Part shown: piece after piece, positions 16,046 through 24,600 of the stretch
Numbering within the stretch: position 1 is the stretch's first letter
How the letters are laid out: the number at the start of each line of letters is the position of its first letter
Source of the DNA: Marivivens sp.
GTDB lineage: Bacteria > Pseudomonadota > Alphaproteobacteria > Rhodobacterales > Rhodobacteraceae
DNA length: 64,000 bases
Direction of reading: 5' to 3'
Assembly: GCA_024642115.1 (NCBI GenBank)
Contig: JAHEBU010000009.1
Span: 1-64,000, forward strand
The notes under the pieces: model-generated
Told to the model about the DNA's origin: nothing
The model's database searches: none
Seen by the model: the letters and a program-made list of their open reading frames with translations, nothing else
Position numbers and translations under genes: made by a program

Positions 16046-16939
16046 CTACTGCGCAGCTTTGCGCAACGACACCATCTCGTCCAGATAGGCAGCCAGTTCG
16101 TGGCGCAGATCCTCGCGGGCAAGACCAAAGGCAACGGTGGCCTGAAGGAACCCGGCCTTGGACCCGCAGTCGAACCGCTGACCCCGGAACCGGTAGCCAA
16201 AGACATCGCGGCCCTGACGGATCTCTTCGGCGATGGCATCGGTCAGTTGGATCTCTCCGCCGGCGCCCTTGTCGATCTTGTTCAGGTTATTCATCACTTT
16301 GGGCGTGAGAATGTAGCGGCCAATGACCGCCAGATTTGACGGCGCGTCTTCTGCCTTGGGCTTTTCGACCATTCCTTTGACGGACACGATCGACCCCATG
16401 TCTTCCTTGATGTCCAGAACGCCGTAAGACGACGCCTTTTCCGGAGGCACCTCCATCGCGGCAACCATGCAGCCACCGGTTTCGGCATAGGCTTCGACCA
16501 TCTGTTGCAGACAGGGCGTTTCGGCGGCGATCACGTCGTCAGGCAGGATAACGGCAAAAGGTTCGTTGCCGATAAACCGTTTGGCGCAGGAAACTGCATG
16601 GCCCAGCCCCATCGCCCGGTGCTGCCGGACATAGGCGATGGCCCCGCTTTCCATATTGGTGGATTTTAGGACTTCCAACAGCTCATCCTTGCCGGACCGG
16701 CGCAAGGCCGCCTCAAGCTCGGGGGCGTGGTCGAAATAATCCTCGAGCGCGGATTTCCCGCGCGAGGTGACAAAAACGAATTCCTTGATCCCGGCCGCCC
16801 GCGCCTCATCGATGGCGTATTGGATCAAAGGGCGATCGACGAGCGTCATGATCTCCTTTGGCACAGATTTCGTGGCCGGCAGGAACCGCGTTCCCAAACC
16901 GGCGACCGGAAATATGGCCTTGGTTATCTTGTTCTTCAT
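16046..16939 (-). CDS. galU: UTP-glucose-1-phosphate uridylyltransferase
   Basis: A 297-residue nucleotidyltransferase that makes UDP-glucose from glucose 1-phosphate and UTP. The family signature is at the start: FPVAGLGTRFLPATKSVPKE (residues 10-29), followed by DRPLIQYAIDEA and FVTSRGKSALEDYFD. FAVILPDDVI and GEIQLTDAI, the substrate-binding parts, are also present. Length is normal. Transcribed with galE toward the glycosyltransferases; a 181-base gap separates it from kdsB upstream, which probably holds its promoter, but I found no convincing boxes there. Confidence 0.96.
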   Translation of the reverse strand: MKNKITKAIFPVAGLGTRFLPATKSVPKEIMTLVDRPLIQYAIDEARAAGIKEFVFVTSRGKSALEDYFDHAPELEAALRRSGKDELLEVLKSTNMESGAIAYVRQHRAMGLGHAVSCAKRFIGNEPFAVILPDDVIAAETPCLQQMVEAYAETGGCMVAAMEVPPEKASSYGVLDIKEDMGSIVSVKGMVEKPKAEDAPSNLAVIGRYILTPKVMNNLNKIDKGAGGEIQLTDAIAEEIRQGRDVFGYRFRGQRFDCGSKAGFLQATVAFGLAREDLRHELAAYLDEMVSLRKAAQ

Positions 16940-17121
16940 CTAATTGACCTCTTTTTCTGGCGGAAACATTTGCCCCGTCATATTTAAAACAATCTATCAC
17001 GCCGGACTGTTTCAACAACATGGCACTTGCCCCAATAGCGGGGAAAGTTTTTCGAATTGCATCGATTGTGACGAGCTTTGCCTATCAAACAGACCGCAAA
17101 CGAACGATCAGCCGGACTATG

Positions 17122-17922
17122 TCACTCTGCGCCCATGGCGGCGAGCATCGCTTCGATCCGGGGGACATCGGCAGGATTGTTCAGTTCCCAGAACTGGCGA
17201 CCCTTGGCATTGACCTCGACACATAGGATCGGCACCTCGCGTTCGAGAAAGCGAAGTTGTTCAAGACCTTCCAGCTGCTCAAGCGGACCTGCCGCCCAGT
17301 CCGGATACGCGGCAAGCGCCTGCGGGCGATAGGCATAGACGCCAACATGGTGAAAGACCGGGGTGTCGTCGGTGTCGGCAAATGTCCGCCCGGTGTAGGG
17401 AATCACCTCTTTGGAAAAGTAGAGGGCGCTGCGGTTGACGCCAAAAACTGCGGTGGTGCCGCCGACGCGGCCCGCGCGGCGATCCTCAAGAAAACTGTTG
17501 AGCGCGGCACCTTCGGTGCGCAGGACGGGCGTTGCCACCTGGGCCACAGGATCAGCGGAGAGCCCGGCGATCAGGTCCTCGACAAACCACGGCGGGGTCA
17601 GGGGGGCATCGCCTTGCAGGTTCACCACGATGTCGTAACCGCCGCCCAGAACGGCGACCGCCTCGGCACAGCGTTCGGTGCCGTTCTGGCACGATTCCGA
17701 GGTCATCACGACCTCGGCCCCGAACCCACGCGCAGTATCAGCGATCCGTGCGTCGTCGGTGGCCACCACCACCCGTTCCACACCGCGCACCTGACAGGCG
17801 GCGTCCCAGCTGCGCCGGATCAGGCTTTTCGCCTGTCCGGACGCGCCGCGCAGTTCAACCAGCGGTTTGCCCGGATACCGGGTCGAGGCATAGCGGGCGG
17901 GGATGACGATCAGCGTTTTCAT
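17122..17922 (-). CDS. kdsB: 3-deoxy-manno-octulosonate cytidylyltransferase (CMP-KDO synthetase)
   Basis: A 266-residue enzyme that activates KDO with CTP before it is added to lipid A or to a capsule. The N-terminus has the CTP-binding motif VIPARYASTRYPGKPL (residues 6-21), then VVVATDDARI, MTSESCQNGTERCAEAV and NLQGDAPL, all diagnostic. The C-terminal HVGVYAYR and LEQLEGLEQLRFLE are also conserved. It overlaps cysQ by one base (TGATG). The enzyme links this region with kpsF at 5489: both are needed for KDO, either for LPS or for a KDO-containing capsule; the capsule-type permease lies on the other side of cysQ. Confidence 0.95.
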   Translation of the reverse strand: MKTLIVIPARYASTRYPGKPLVELRGASGQAKSLIRRSWDAACQVRGVERVVVATDDARIADTARGFGAEVVMTSESCQNGTERCAEAVAVLGGGYDIVVNLQGDAPLTPPWFVEDLIAGLSADPVAQVATPVLRTEGAALNSFLEDRRAGRVGGTTAVFGVNRSALYFSKEVIPYTGRTFADTDDTPVFHHVGVYAYRPQALAAYPDWAAGPLEQLEGLEQLRFLEREVPILCVEVNAKGRQFWELNNPADVPRIEAMLAAMGAE

Positions 17923-18719
17923 CAGGGTTTCTTGAGGTCAATGCCGGGGGCGTAGGCGATAAAGAACGGGTTGGCGAACCCGTCTTTGCCATAGCGTAGC
18001 GGCTGGTGGTTATCGAACCGGATCACGTCGCCGCCCGCGCCCACCAGAACGGCATGACCGGCGGCGGTGTCCCATTCCATCGTCCGGCCAACGCGGGGAT
18101 ACAGATCCGCCTCGCCCGTGGCCACAAGACAGAATTTCAACGATGACCCGGCACTGGTCATGTCCTTGACGTTGTACTTGGCAATGTAATCGTCCGTCGC
18201 TTGGTCCCGGTGCGATTTGGAGGCGACCACCATGAGCCCGGCGTTGTCGGGTTTGGACACGCGCAGCGGTCGGGTCGGACCGGGCTGATCCTTGTCAAAA
18301 TCGCCTGACTCTTCGACCGCGTTGCCGCCCGCGTCGGTATAGAACAGGCGTGCCTTGGCGGGTGCATAGACGACGCCCCGAATGGGCGAGCCATCATCGA
18401 CATAGGCGATGTTGACGGTGAAATCGCCGCGGCGCTGGACGAATTCCTTGGTTCCGTCCAGCGGATCGACGATCAGGAACGTCTTGACCGACTGGCCGTG
18501 GGTGCCTGCCTGTTCTTCGGTCACGAGCGGCAGATCGGGAAAGGCGGCGCGCAGACCAGCGGAAATGATTGCATCGGCAGCTTCATCCGCTTCGGTGACG
18601 GGGCTGTTGTCGCCCTTTGCGCGCACCTCGAAATCTGGGCCTTCATAGATTTCCATGATGCGATCGCCCGCCTCGAGCGCCAGACGCCGCATCACACGGG
18701 CCAAAGTGTTGAAATCCAT
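17922..18719 (-). CDS. cysQ: 3'(2'),5'-bisphosphate nucleotidase CysQ
   Basis: A 265-residue phosphatase of the inositol-monophosphatase superfamily. CysQ hydrolyses 3'-phosphoadenosine 5'-phosphate (PAP), which accumulates when PAPS is used in sulfate transfer or sulfate reduction. The metal-binding motifs are DPLDGTKEFVQRRGDF and WDTAAGHAVLVGAGG, preceded by PVTEADEAAD and VTEEQ. The start is the ATG at 18719 (MDFNTLARV); the open frame extends another 190 codons upstream but the extension does not look like protein. It is coupled to kdsB by TGATG. Its presence in a region with a sulfotransferase suggests PAP removal for glycan sulfation, although CysQ is also general housekeeping. Confidence 0.93.
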   Translation of the reverse strand: MDFNTLARVMRRLALEAGDRIMEIYEGPDFEVRAKGDNSPVTEADEAADAIISAGLRAAFPDLPLVTEEQAGTHGQSVKTFLIVDPLDGTKEFVQRRGDFTVNIAYVDDGSPIRGVVYAPAKARLFYTDAGGNAVEESGDFDKDQPGPTRPLRVSKPDNAGLMVVASKSHRDQATDDYIAKYNVKDMTSAGSSLKFCLVATGEADLYPRVGRTMEWDTAAGHAVLVGAGGDVIRFDNHQPLRYGKDGFANPFFIAYAPGIDLKKP

Positions 18720-18860
18720 GTCACACTTTCCTTCACATCTTTGGGTATTGGGTGGCTTTCGTTGAAAACCGATATCGCCGCTCTTATGGTGCGATGCTAA
18801 GCGGACAGCAAGAAATTCGTGCCACACCAGCGCAAGCCTCGGCCAACAGGACGACTTCAG

Positions 18861-19682
18861 ATGTTTCAGGTAGCCAGAAAACGGACGATGCTCAGCGCGT
18901 TCTTCGAGATCTGCGGGCTGATCTATCATGGCATCGTCCACGACGTCCGCAAGGCCCACGGAAATGCCCTGATCGGCCTGTTCATGAACATCCTGCAAAC
19001 GCTGATGCTCGTGATCGCCTTTTACTTCATGTATGCGGTTCTTGGCATCAAAGGCAGCTCGATCCGTGGCGATTTCCTGCTGTACATCATGTCCGGCATT
19101 TTCCTGTTCATGGTCCATTCCAAGGCGATGGGCGCCGTCATCAAGTCCGAGGGGCCGACCTCGTCCATGATGAAGCACGCACCGCTGAACACGATCGTCG
19201 CCATTGGTTCGTCCGCGCTCAGCAGCCTTTACACGCAGATCCTGTCGCTGATGGTGGTGCTGTTCCTGTATGACGTCATCATGCGGCCAGTGCATATCGA
19301 CCAGCCGATCGGGGCGTTTGCCTGCCTGCTGATTTCATGGTTTTCGGGCGTGGCCGTGGGCACGGTCTTTCTGTCGCTCAAGCCGTGGTATCCCGGTTTT
19401 GCCACCATCGCTGGCCAGTTGTATGCCCGGGCCAACATGATCGCGTCAGGCAAGATGTTCGTGGCAAATTCGATGTCGGCCAAAATGCTGGCACTGTTCA
19501 GCTGGAACCCGCTGTTTCACACCATCGACCAGTGCCGGGGCTTCGTGTTCCTGAACTATCACCCGCACTACAGCTCGTTCATGTATCCGATCTATGTGAG
19601 CCTTGTGATCATAGTCTTGGGGATGATGGGCGAATTCTTTACCCGACAGAACGCCTCGGCCAGCTGGAACGCCGCCCGCTAA
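18861..19682 (+). CDS. ABC-2 type permease for surface polysaccharide export
   Basis: A 273-residue integral membrane protein of the KpsM/RfbD-like ABC-2 permease family, which moves capsule or O-antigen glycans across the inner membrane. Hydrophobic segments occur at about residues 35-60, 67-90, 115-150, 160-180 and 240-262, with the N-terminal amphipathic part FFEICGLIYHGIVHDVRK. The start chosen is ATG at 18861 (MFQVARKRTM); another ATG lies upstream in frame at 18819. No ATP-binding partner gene adjoins it, so the ATPase must lie elsewhere. It diverges from cysQ, and its TAA stop is interlocked with the TAG of the convergent alkB-like gene. Confidence 0.85.
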   Translation: MFQVARKRTMLSAFFEICGLIYHGIVHDVRKAHGNALIGLFMNILQTLMLVIAFYFMYAVLGIKGSSIRGDFLLYIMSGIFLFMVHSKAMGAVIKSEGPTSSMMKHAPLNTIVAIGSSALSSLYTQILSLMVVLFLYDVIMRPVHIDQPIGAFACLLISWFSGVAVGTVFLSLKPWYPGFATIAGQLYARANMIASGKMFVANSMSAKMLALFSWNPLFHTIDQCRGFVFLNYHPHYSSFMYPIYVSLVIIVLGMMGEFFTRQNASASWNAAR

Positions 19683-20284
19683 GTGACAACCCGCAGGGTC
19701 AGATTGATCCTGCCGCCGCTGCCCAGCAGGGTCGAACTGTTCGGCCGCAGCCGGTCGATGCCATGAAAGGCAAGGCGGGCCGCCCCACCCAGAACGGCAA
19801 CGTCCCCCGATTGCAGCCAGACCGACCGCGTCGGGTCCGTCCGGGCCAGACCACCGACCCGAAACAACGCATCGTCCCCCAGCGAAATCGACAGGACCGG
19901 ATGGGCAAAGTCGGCCTCGTCCCGGTCCTGATGCAGTCCCATCCGCGCCTGGGGGTCATAGAAATTGACCAGACAGCAATCGGGCGGTCGCCCGCCGCAC
20001 AAGCTGTCCCAGATCATCAGAACCGCCTTGGGAATCGGCGGCCAAGCCACGCCGGACGGATGCCGGTCGATATAACGGTAGCCGGACCGGTCTGAATACC
20101 AACCAAACCGCCCGGCCGAGGTCATGCGGACCGACATCGGTCTGCCCGCCCCGGTCAGAGGTGAAAACAAAGGTGCGGCACTGGCCACCGCCCGCAGATC
20201 TGCGACCAAAGCCTCTTGGTCCGCCCGGTTCAGCCAGCCTTTCCAGATCGAAACACCGTTCAAGGTCAGGGTCGGCTCGGTCAT
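19679..20284 (-). CDS. alkB: AlkB-like 2-oxoglutarate/Fe(II) dioxygenase
   Basis: A 201-residue non-haem iron dioxygenase of the AlkB family, which repairs alkylated bases by oxidative demethylation. The iron ligands are H118 and D120 in GLHQDRDE and H174 in FHGIDR; the 2-oxoglutarate-binding arginines are in GRINLTLR (about R192 and R198). NFYDPQARMGLHQDRDE is the classic AlkB segment. The start is ATG at 20284 (MTEPTLTLN), not the longer frame. It stands alone, with the dnaK promoter region on its other side. RNA or other substrates cannot be excluded from sequence alone. Confidence 0.92.
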   Translation of the reverse strand: MTEPTLTLNGVSIWKGWLNRADQEALVADLRAVASAAPLFSPLTGAGRPMSVRMTSAGRFGWYSDRSGYRYIDRHPSGVAWPPIPKAVLMIWDSLCGGRPPDCCLVNFYDPQARMGLHQDRDEADFAHPVLSISLGDDALFRVGGLARTDPTRSVWLQSGDVAVLGGAARLAFHGIDRLRPNSSTLLGSGGRINLTLRVVT

Positions 20285-20341
20285 TTGCGCAACTCTCCTG
20301 CGATTCGTCACATTTTGCGCAATCCACCCCTGCAAGGCCAG

Positions 20342-20370
20342 TTGCAGGGACCAAACCCTGCGCCTATATA
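20342..20370 (+). promoter_or_regulatory. Sigma70-type promoter for dnaK
   Basis: TTGCAG at 20342-20347 and TATATA at 20365-20370 are separated by exactly 17 bases. The site lies 111 bases before dnaK, downstream of the divergently placed alkB-like gene. I looked for a CIRCE operator and for a heat-shock sigma32 pattern in this gap and saw neither clearly. Confidence 0.55.
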
Positions 20371-20480
20371 CCCCCTGATCAGCGGACAGGGACGTAAATC
20401 CTTCCGCCTTTCACCTCAAATGGCACGGGTGCCGGAACGGGTCCGCGCCGCTCAAACCGCCAACTTATGGGATTTGAAAC

Positions 20481-22391
20481 ATGGCCAAAGTAATCGGAAT
20501 CGACCTTGGAACGACTAACTCCTGCGTTGCCATCATGGATGGCAGCAAACCGCGGGTGATCGAAAACGCCGAAGGCGCGCGCACCACGCCGTCGATCGTG
20601 GCGTTCACGGATGACGAGCGCCTCGTGGGCCAGCCTGCCAAACGGCAAGCCGTCACCAATTCGGAAAACACCATTTTCGCCGTCAAGCGCCTGATCGGCC
20701 GCCGCAGCGATGACCCCGAAGTGTCCAAGGACAAAAAGAACCTGTCCTATACGATCATCGATGGGCCGAACGGCGACGCTTGGGTCAAGGCCAAGGGTGA
20801 AAAGTATTCCCCCAGCCAGATCAGCGCCTTCATCCTGCAAAAGATGAAAGAGACCGCTGAATCCTATCTGGGCGAAGAAGTGACCCAAGCGGTCATCACG
20901 GTCCCCGCCTATTTCAACGACGCCCAGCGTCAGGCGACCAAGGACGCAGGCAAGATCGCCGGTCTGGAAGTGCTGCGGATCATCAACGAACCGACCGCAG
21001 CAGCCCTCGCCTATGGTCTGGACAAGAAAGAATCGAAAACCATCGCCGTCTATGACCTTGGCGGCGGCACCTTCGACGTGACCATTCTGGAAATCGACGA
21101 CGGCCTGTTCGAAGTGAAATCCACCAACGGGGACACGTTCCTGGGCGGTGAAGACTTTGATATGCGGATCGTTAATTACCTCGCGGACGAGTTCAAGAAA
21201 GAGCACTCGGTCGACCTGACCAAGGACAAGATGGCGCTTCAGCGGCTCAAGGAAGCCGCCGAAAAGGCCAAGATCGAACTGTCCTCCTCGACGACCACCG
21301 AAATCAACCAGCCGTTCATCTCGATGGGATCGAACGGGGCCCCGCTGCACCTCGTGGTCAAACTGACCCGGGCCAAGCTGGAAAGCCTGGTGGGTGACCT
21401 CATCAAGAACTCGATCGCGCCCTGCAAGGCCGCGCTCAAGGATGCAGGCATGTCCACGTCCGACATCGACGAGGTCGTTCTCGTCGGCGGTATGACCCGT
21501 ATGCCCAAGGTGATCGAAGAAGTGACCAAGTTCTTTGGGAAAGAGCCCCACAAGGGCGTGAACCCTGACGAGGTCGTGGCGCTGGGTGCTGCCATTCAGG
21601 CCGGCGTTCTGCAAGGCGACGTCAAGGACGTGGTCCTGCTGGACGTGACCCCGCTGTCGCTGGGGATCGAAACGCTGGGCGGCGTGTTCACCCGTCTGAT
21701 CGACCGCAACACGACGATCCCGACGAAGAAGTCGCAGGTCTTTTCGACAGCCGAGGACAACCAGAACGCAGTGACCCTGCGGGTGTTCCAGGGCGAACGC
21801 GAAATGGCCGCCGACAACAAGATGCTGGGTCAGTTCAACCTTGAAAACATCCCGCCCGCGCCGCGCGGCATGCCACAGATCGAGGTCACCTTTGACATCG
21901 ACGCCAACGGCATCGTGACGGTCAAGGCCAAGGACAAGGGCACCGGCAAGGAACAGGCGATCACCATCCAGGCCTCGGGCGGGTTGTCTGACGAGGACAT
22001 CGAAAAGATGGTCAAGGACGCCGAAGCCAACGCCGAAAACGACAAGGCCCGGCGCGAACTGGTCGAAGCCAAGAACCAGGCGGAAAGCCTCATCCACTCG
22101 ACCGAAAAGTCGATGGAGGAACACGCCGACAAGGTCGACCCGACCACCATCGAAGCGATCGAACTGGCCATTGCCGCCCTCAAGGACGAGCTGGAAACCG
22201 ACAACGTCGGCAAGATCAAGTCGGGCATCCAGAACGTGACCGAATCGGCCATGAAACTGGGCGAGGCGATCTACAAGGCCAGCGCGGACGAGGCGGACGG
22301 TGGCGACGCCCCGCAAGGTCGCGGCGGTGCGGATGACGACATCCTCGACGCCGACTTTGAAGACCTCGGCGACGACAAGCGTGGCCGCTAA
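20481..22391 (+). CDS. dnaK: Chaperone DnaK (Hsp70)
   Basis: A 636-residue Hsp70. The ATPase domain (1-385) opens with [18 protein letters not shown] and contains the phosphate loops [16 protein letters not shown] and [13 protein letters not shown]. The substrate-binding domain (390-505) begins after the linker [16 protein letters not shown]. The helical lid ends in an acidic tail ([16 protein letters not shown]). It folds nascent and stressed proteins with DnaJ (next gene) and GrpE (not in the window). Length and all motifs are normal. A strong hairpin separates it from dnaJ. Confidence 0.98.
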   Translation: MAKVIGIDLGTTNSCVAIMDGSKPRVIENAEGARTTPSIVAFTDDERLVGQPAKRQAVTNSENTIFAVKRLIGRRSDDPEVSKDKKNLSYTIIDGPNGDAWVKAKGEKYSPSQISAFILQKMKETAESYLGEEVTQAVITVPAYFNDAQRQATKDAGKIAGLEVLRIINEPTAAALAYGLDKKESKTIAVYDLGGGTFDVTILEIDDGLFEVKSTNGDTFLGGEDFDMRIVNYLADEFKKEHSVDLTKDKMALQRLKEAAEKAKIELSSSTTTEINQPFISMGSNGAPLHLVVKLTRAKLESLVGDLIKNSIAPCKAALKDAGMSTSDIDEVVLVGGMTRMPKVIEEVTKFFGKEPHKGVNPDEVVALGAAIQAGVLQGDVKDVVLLDVTPLSLGIETLGGVFTRLIDRNTTIPTKKSQVFSTAEDNQNAVTLRVFQGEREMAADNKMLGQFNLENIPPAPRGMPQIEVTFDIDANGIVTVKAKDKGTGKEQAITIQASGGLSDEDIEKMVKDAEANAENDKARRELVEAKNQAESLIHSTEKSMEEHADKVDPTTIEAIELAIAALKDELETDNVGKIKSGIQNVTESAMKLGEAIYKASADEADGGDAPQGRGGADDDILDADFEDLGDDKRGR

Positions 22392-22412
22392 GCCGCACGA
22401 ACGCTAAGGATC

Positions 22413-22440
22413 GGCCGGCCCCTGACCGGGGCCGGTCTTT
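22413..22440 (+). terminator. Hairpin with T-rich end between dnaK and dnaJ
   Basis: CCGGCCCC at 22415-22422 pairs perfectly with GGGGCCGG at 22428-22435 around the loop TGACC, followed by TCTTT. It begins 24 bases behind the dnaK stop and ends before dnaJ. It can act as a partial terminator or processing site that gives more dnaK than dnaJ messenger. Confidence 0.65.
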
Positions 22441-22464
22441 CCATTCCCGAGGGGACGAGATTTC

Positions 22465-23613
22465 ATGGCGAAACGCGATTACTACGAAACGCTGGGCGTC
22501 TCTAAAGGCGCCAGCCCGGACGACATCAAAAAGGCGTATCGGCAAAAGGCCAAAGAGCTTCACCCTGATCGCAACACCGACAACCCCAAGGCCGAAGAGC
22601 AGTTCAAGGAGGCCAACGAGGCCTACGAAGTGCTCAAAGACGCCAACAAGAAGGCGGCCTATGACCGCTACGGCCATGCCGCGTTTGAAAACGGTATGGG
22701 TGGCGGCGCACGCCCCGGCGGGTTCGGCGGACAGGGCGATTTCGCCTCGGCCTTTTCCGACGTGTTCGACGACCTGTTCGGTGATTTCATGGGGGGCCGT
22801 CAGGGTGGCGGTGGACGGTCACGACCAGCGCGGGGCAACGACCTGCGCTATAACCTGCGCATCAGCCTCGAAGAGGCGTTCAATGGCCTGCAAAAGACGA
22901 TCAACGTGCCAACAGCCGTGTCCTGCACGAATTGCAAAGGCACCGGCGCCGAAGGCGGGTCCGAACCGCAGACCTGTCCGACCTGTTCGGGCATGGGCAA
23001 GGTTCGTGCGCAGCAGGGCTTTTTCACGGTCGAACGCACCTGCCCCACCTGCAACGGCATCGGCCAGACGATCAAGAACCCCTGCAAGGTCTGCCACGGC
23101 GCAGGCCGGGTGGAAAAGGAACGCTCGCTGTCCGTCAACATCCCGGCCGGTGTCGAAACCGGCACCCGGATCCGGCTGGCCGGAGAGGGCGAAGCGGGGA
23201 TGCGCGGCGGACCTACGGGCGATCTCTATATCTTTATCGAAGTCACCGAACATTCGATCTTTCAGCGCGATGGCGTGAACCTGTTCTGTCGCGTTCCTGT
23301 GTCCATGGTTGACGCGGCCTTGGGCGGCGAAATCGAGGTGCCGACGATCGACGGCGGCCGCAGCCGAGTCAAGATCCCCGAAGGTAGCCAGTCGGGCCGC
23401 CAGATGCGCCTGCGATCCAAAGGAATGCCCGCGCTGCGCGGCGGCGGCACTGGCGACATGTTCATCGAAATGGCCGTCGAAACGCCAGTCAAACTGACGT
23501 CAAAGCAGAAAGAACTGCTGCGGGAATTCGACAAGCTGAGCGTCGAAAACAACCCCCAAAGCGAAGGGTTCTTTTCCGCCGTCAAAGGCTTTTGGGATTC
23601 GATGAAAGGGTGA
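22465..23613 (+). CDS. dnaJ: Co-chaperone DnaJ (Hsp40)
   Basis: A 382-residue class I Hsp40. The J domain (1-70) has the HPD motif at residues 33-35, which triggers ATP hydrolysis in DnaK. A glycine/phenylalanine region (75-120) follows. The zinc-binding centre has the four repeats [24 protein letters not shown] and CKVCHGAG. The C-terminal substrate domains follow, with [28 protein letters not shown] upstream contains the ribosome-binding site. The order dnaK-dnaJ is standard. Confidence 0.98.
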   Translation: MAKRDYYETLGVSKGASPDDIKKAYRQKAKELHPDRNTDNPKAEEQFKEANEAYEVLKDANKKAAYDRYGHAAFENGMGGGARPGGFGGQGDFASAFSDVFDDLFGDFMGGRQGGGGRSRPARGNDLRYNLRISLEEAFNGLQKTINVPTAVSCTNCKGTGAEGGSEPQTCPTCSGMGKVRAQQGFFTVERTCPTCNGIGQTIKNPCKVCHGAGRVEKERSLSVNIPAGVETGTRIRLAGEGEAGMRGGPTGDLYIFIEVTEHSIFQRDGVNLFCRVPVSMVDAALGGEIEVPTIDGGRSRVKIPEGSQSGRQMRLRSKGMPALRGGGTGDMFIEMAVETPVKLTSKQKELLREFDKLSVENNPQSEGFFSAVKGFWDSMKG

Positions 23614-23654
23614 GATGCGTAAAGAAGACGGTCCAGTGGATCGTCTTCAGCATC
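23614..23654 (+). terminator. Two-part stem-loop directly behind dnaJ
   Basis: GAAGACGGTCC at 23624-23634 pairs with GGATCGTCTTC at 23638-23648 (one G-T pair, loop of three). An outer stem GATGC/GCATC (23614-23618 and 23650-23654) encloses it. It begins right after the dnaJ stop. No T-run follows, so it is either a Rho-assisted end or a stabilising 3' structure. Confidence 0.45.
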
Positions 23655-23769
23655 GCACGCGCGTAGCGCCGGAGGATGAGCTCCCGGAAATCGGTCCGGC
23701 TGTTCCGCAGCCCGACCTTATTTATTCCGGATTAACCAAGCGGTAAGAGAATCAGAGCACCTTGGAGCC

Positions 23770-24549
23770 ATGAAACAGCTCCGTCACCTCTCCGAAGCCC
23801 CGCTTCCCTTTTTCGATCCGTCGCCCGTCGATCAGGACGAGGTAACGATCATCCCCGCTGACGGGGCCGACAAGATACCGTCGTATCTGCGCAATCACCG
23901 CAAACGCCTGCGTGACAGGTTTCTGGCCGGTGGTGCGCAGGCGATGCCCGACTACGAGGTGCTGGAACTGGTGCTGTTCCGTGCAATCCCCCGGCAGGAC
24001 GTCAAACCGCTGGCCCGCAGGTTGATCGAGGTGTTTGGCGATTTCAATCGCGTCATCTCGGCGCCGATGAACCGACTGATGGAAGTGTCGGGTGTCGGCG
24101 AGGCGGTCGTGACCGAACTCAAGATTGTAGAGGCAGCCGCCCAGCGCATGGCGCGATCCCGCGTGTTGCAGCGGCATGTCATTTCCAGCTGGGACGCCGT
24201 GCTGGACTATTGCCACACCATGATGGCCCACCGCGAAACCGAGCAGTTTCGGGTGTTGTATCTGGACAAAAAGAACGTCCTGATCGCCGACGAACAGCAG
24301 GCGCAGGGAACGGTGGATCATGTTCCCGTCTATCCCCGAGAAGTGGTCAAGCGGGCGCTGGAACTGAATGCCTCGGCCCTGATCCTTGTGCACAATCATC
24401 CGTCGGGCGACCCTACACCGTCAGAGGCAGACATCCAGATGACCCTGCAAATCGACGATGCTGCCCGCGCGCTGGGCCTGACGCTGCACGATCACCTGAT
24501 CGTGGGTAAATCCCGCGAGCTCAGCTTTCGGGCGAAGGGGTTGATCTGA
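23770..24549 (+). CDS. radC: RadC family (JAB/MPN domain) protein
   Basis: A 259-residue RadC/YicR protein. The N-terminal third has a helix-hairpin-helix element (LMEVSGVGEAVVTELKIVEA). The C-terminal RadC domain is a JAB/MPN metalloprotease-like fold with the motif HNHPSGDPTPSEAD holding the putative metal ligands, preceded by EQFRVLYLDKKNVLIADE. Its biochemical role is unknown; the early link to DNA repair is not supported by later work. The ATG at 23770 is the likely start. It is followed within a few bases by a strong terminator. Confidence 0.93.
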   Translation: MKQLRHLSEAPLPFFDPSPVDQDEVTIIPADGADKIPSYLRNHRKRLRDRFLAGGAQAMPDYEVLELVLFRAIPRQDVKPLARRLIEVFGDFNRVISAPMNRLMEVSGVGEAVVTELKIVEAAAQRMARSRVLQRHVISSWDAVLDYCHTMMAHRETEQFRVLYLDKKNVLIADEQQAQGTVDHVPVYPREVVKRALELNASALILVHNHPSGDPTPSEADIQMTLQIDDAARALGLTLHDHLIVGKSRELSFRAKGLI

Positions 24550-24552
24550 CGC

Positions 24553-24582
24553 AAAAACGCGCCCGATGGGGCGCGTTTTGAT
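24553..24582 (+). terminator. Intrinsic terminator behind radC, possibly bidirectional
   Basis: CGCGCCC at 24558-24564 pairs with GGGCGCG at 24569-24575 around GATG. A-run before and TTTT after it extend the stem and give T-tracts in both directions, so it can serve radC and the convergent gene ending at 24601. Confidence 0.85.
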
Positions 24583-24600
24583 TGGGTGCAGAGGGTCGCC

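Noticed and set aside
20285-20480. CIRCE element or heat-shock sigma promoter before dnaK
   Set aside because: Searched by eye for the TTAGCACTC/GAGTGCTAA repeat and for a sigma32 pattern; neither is present in acceptable form.
20379-22316. Minus-strand open frame of 645 codons opposite dnaK
   Set aside because: A well-known artefact of strong codon bias in dnaK; no independent start signals or domains.
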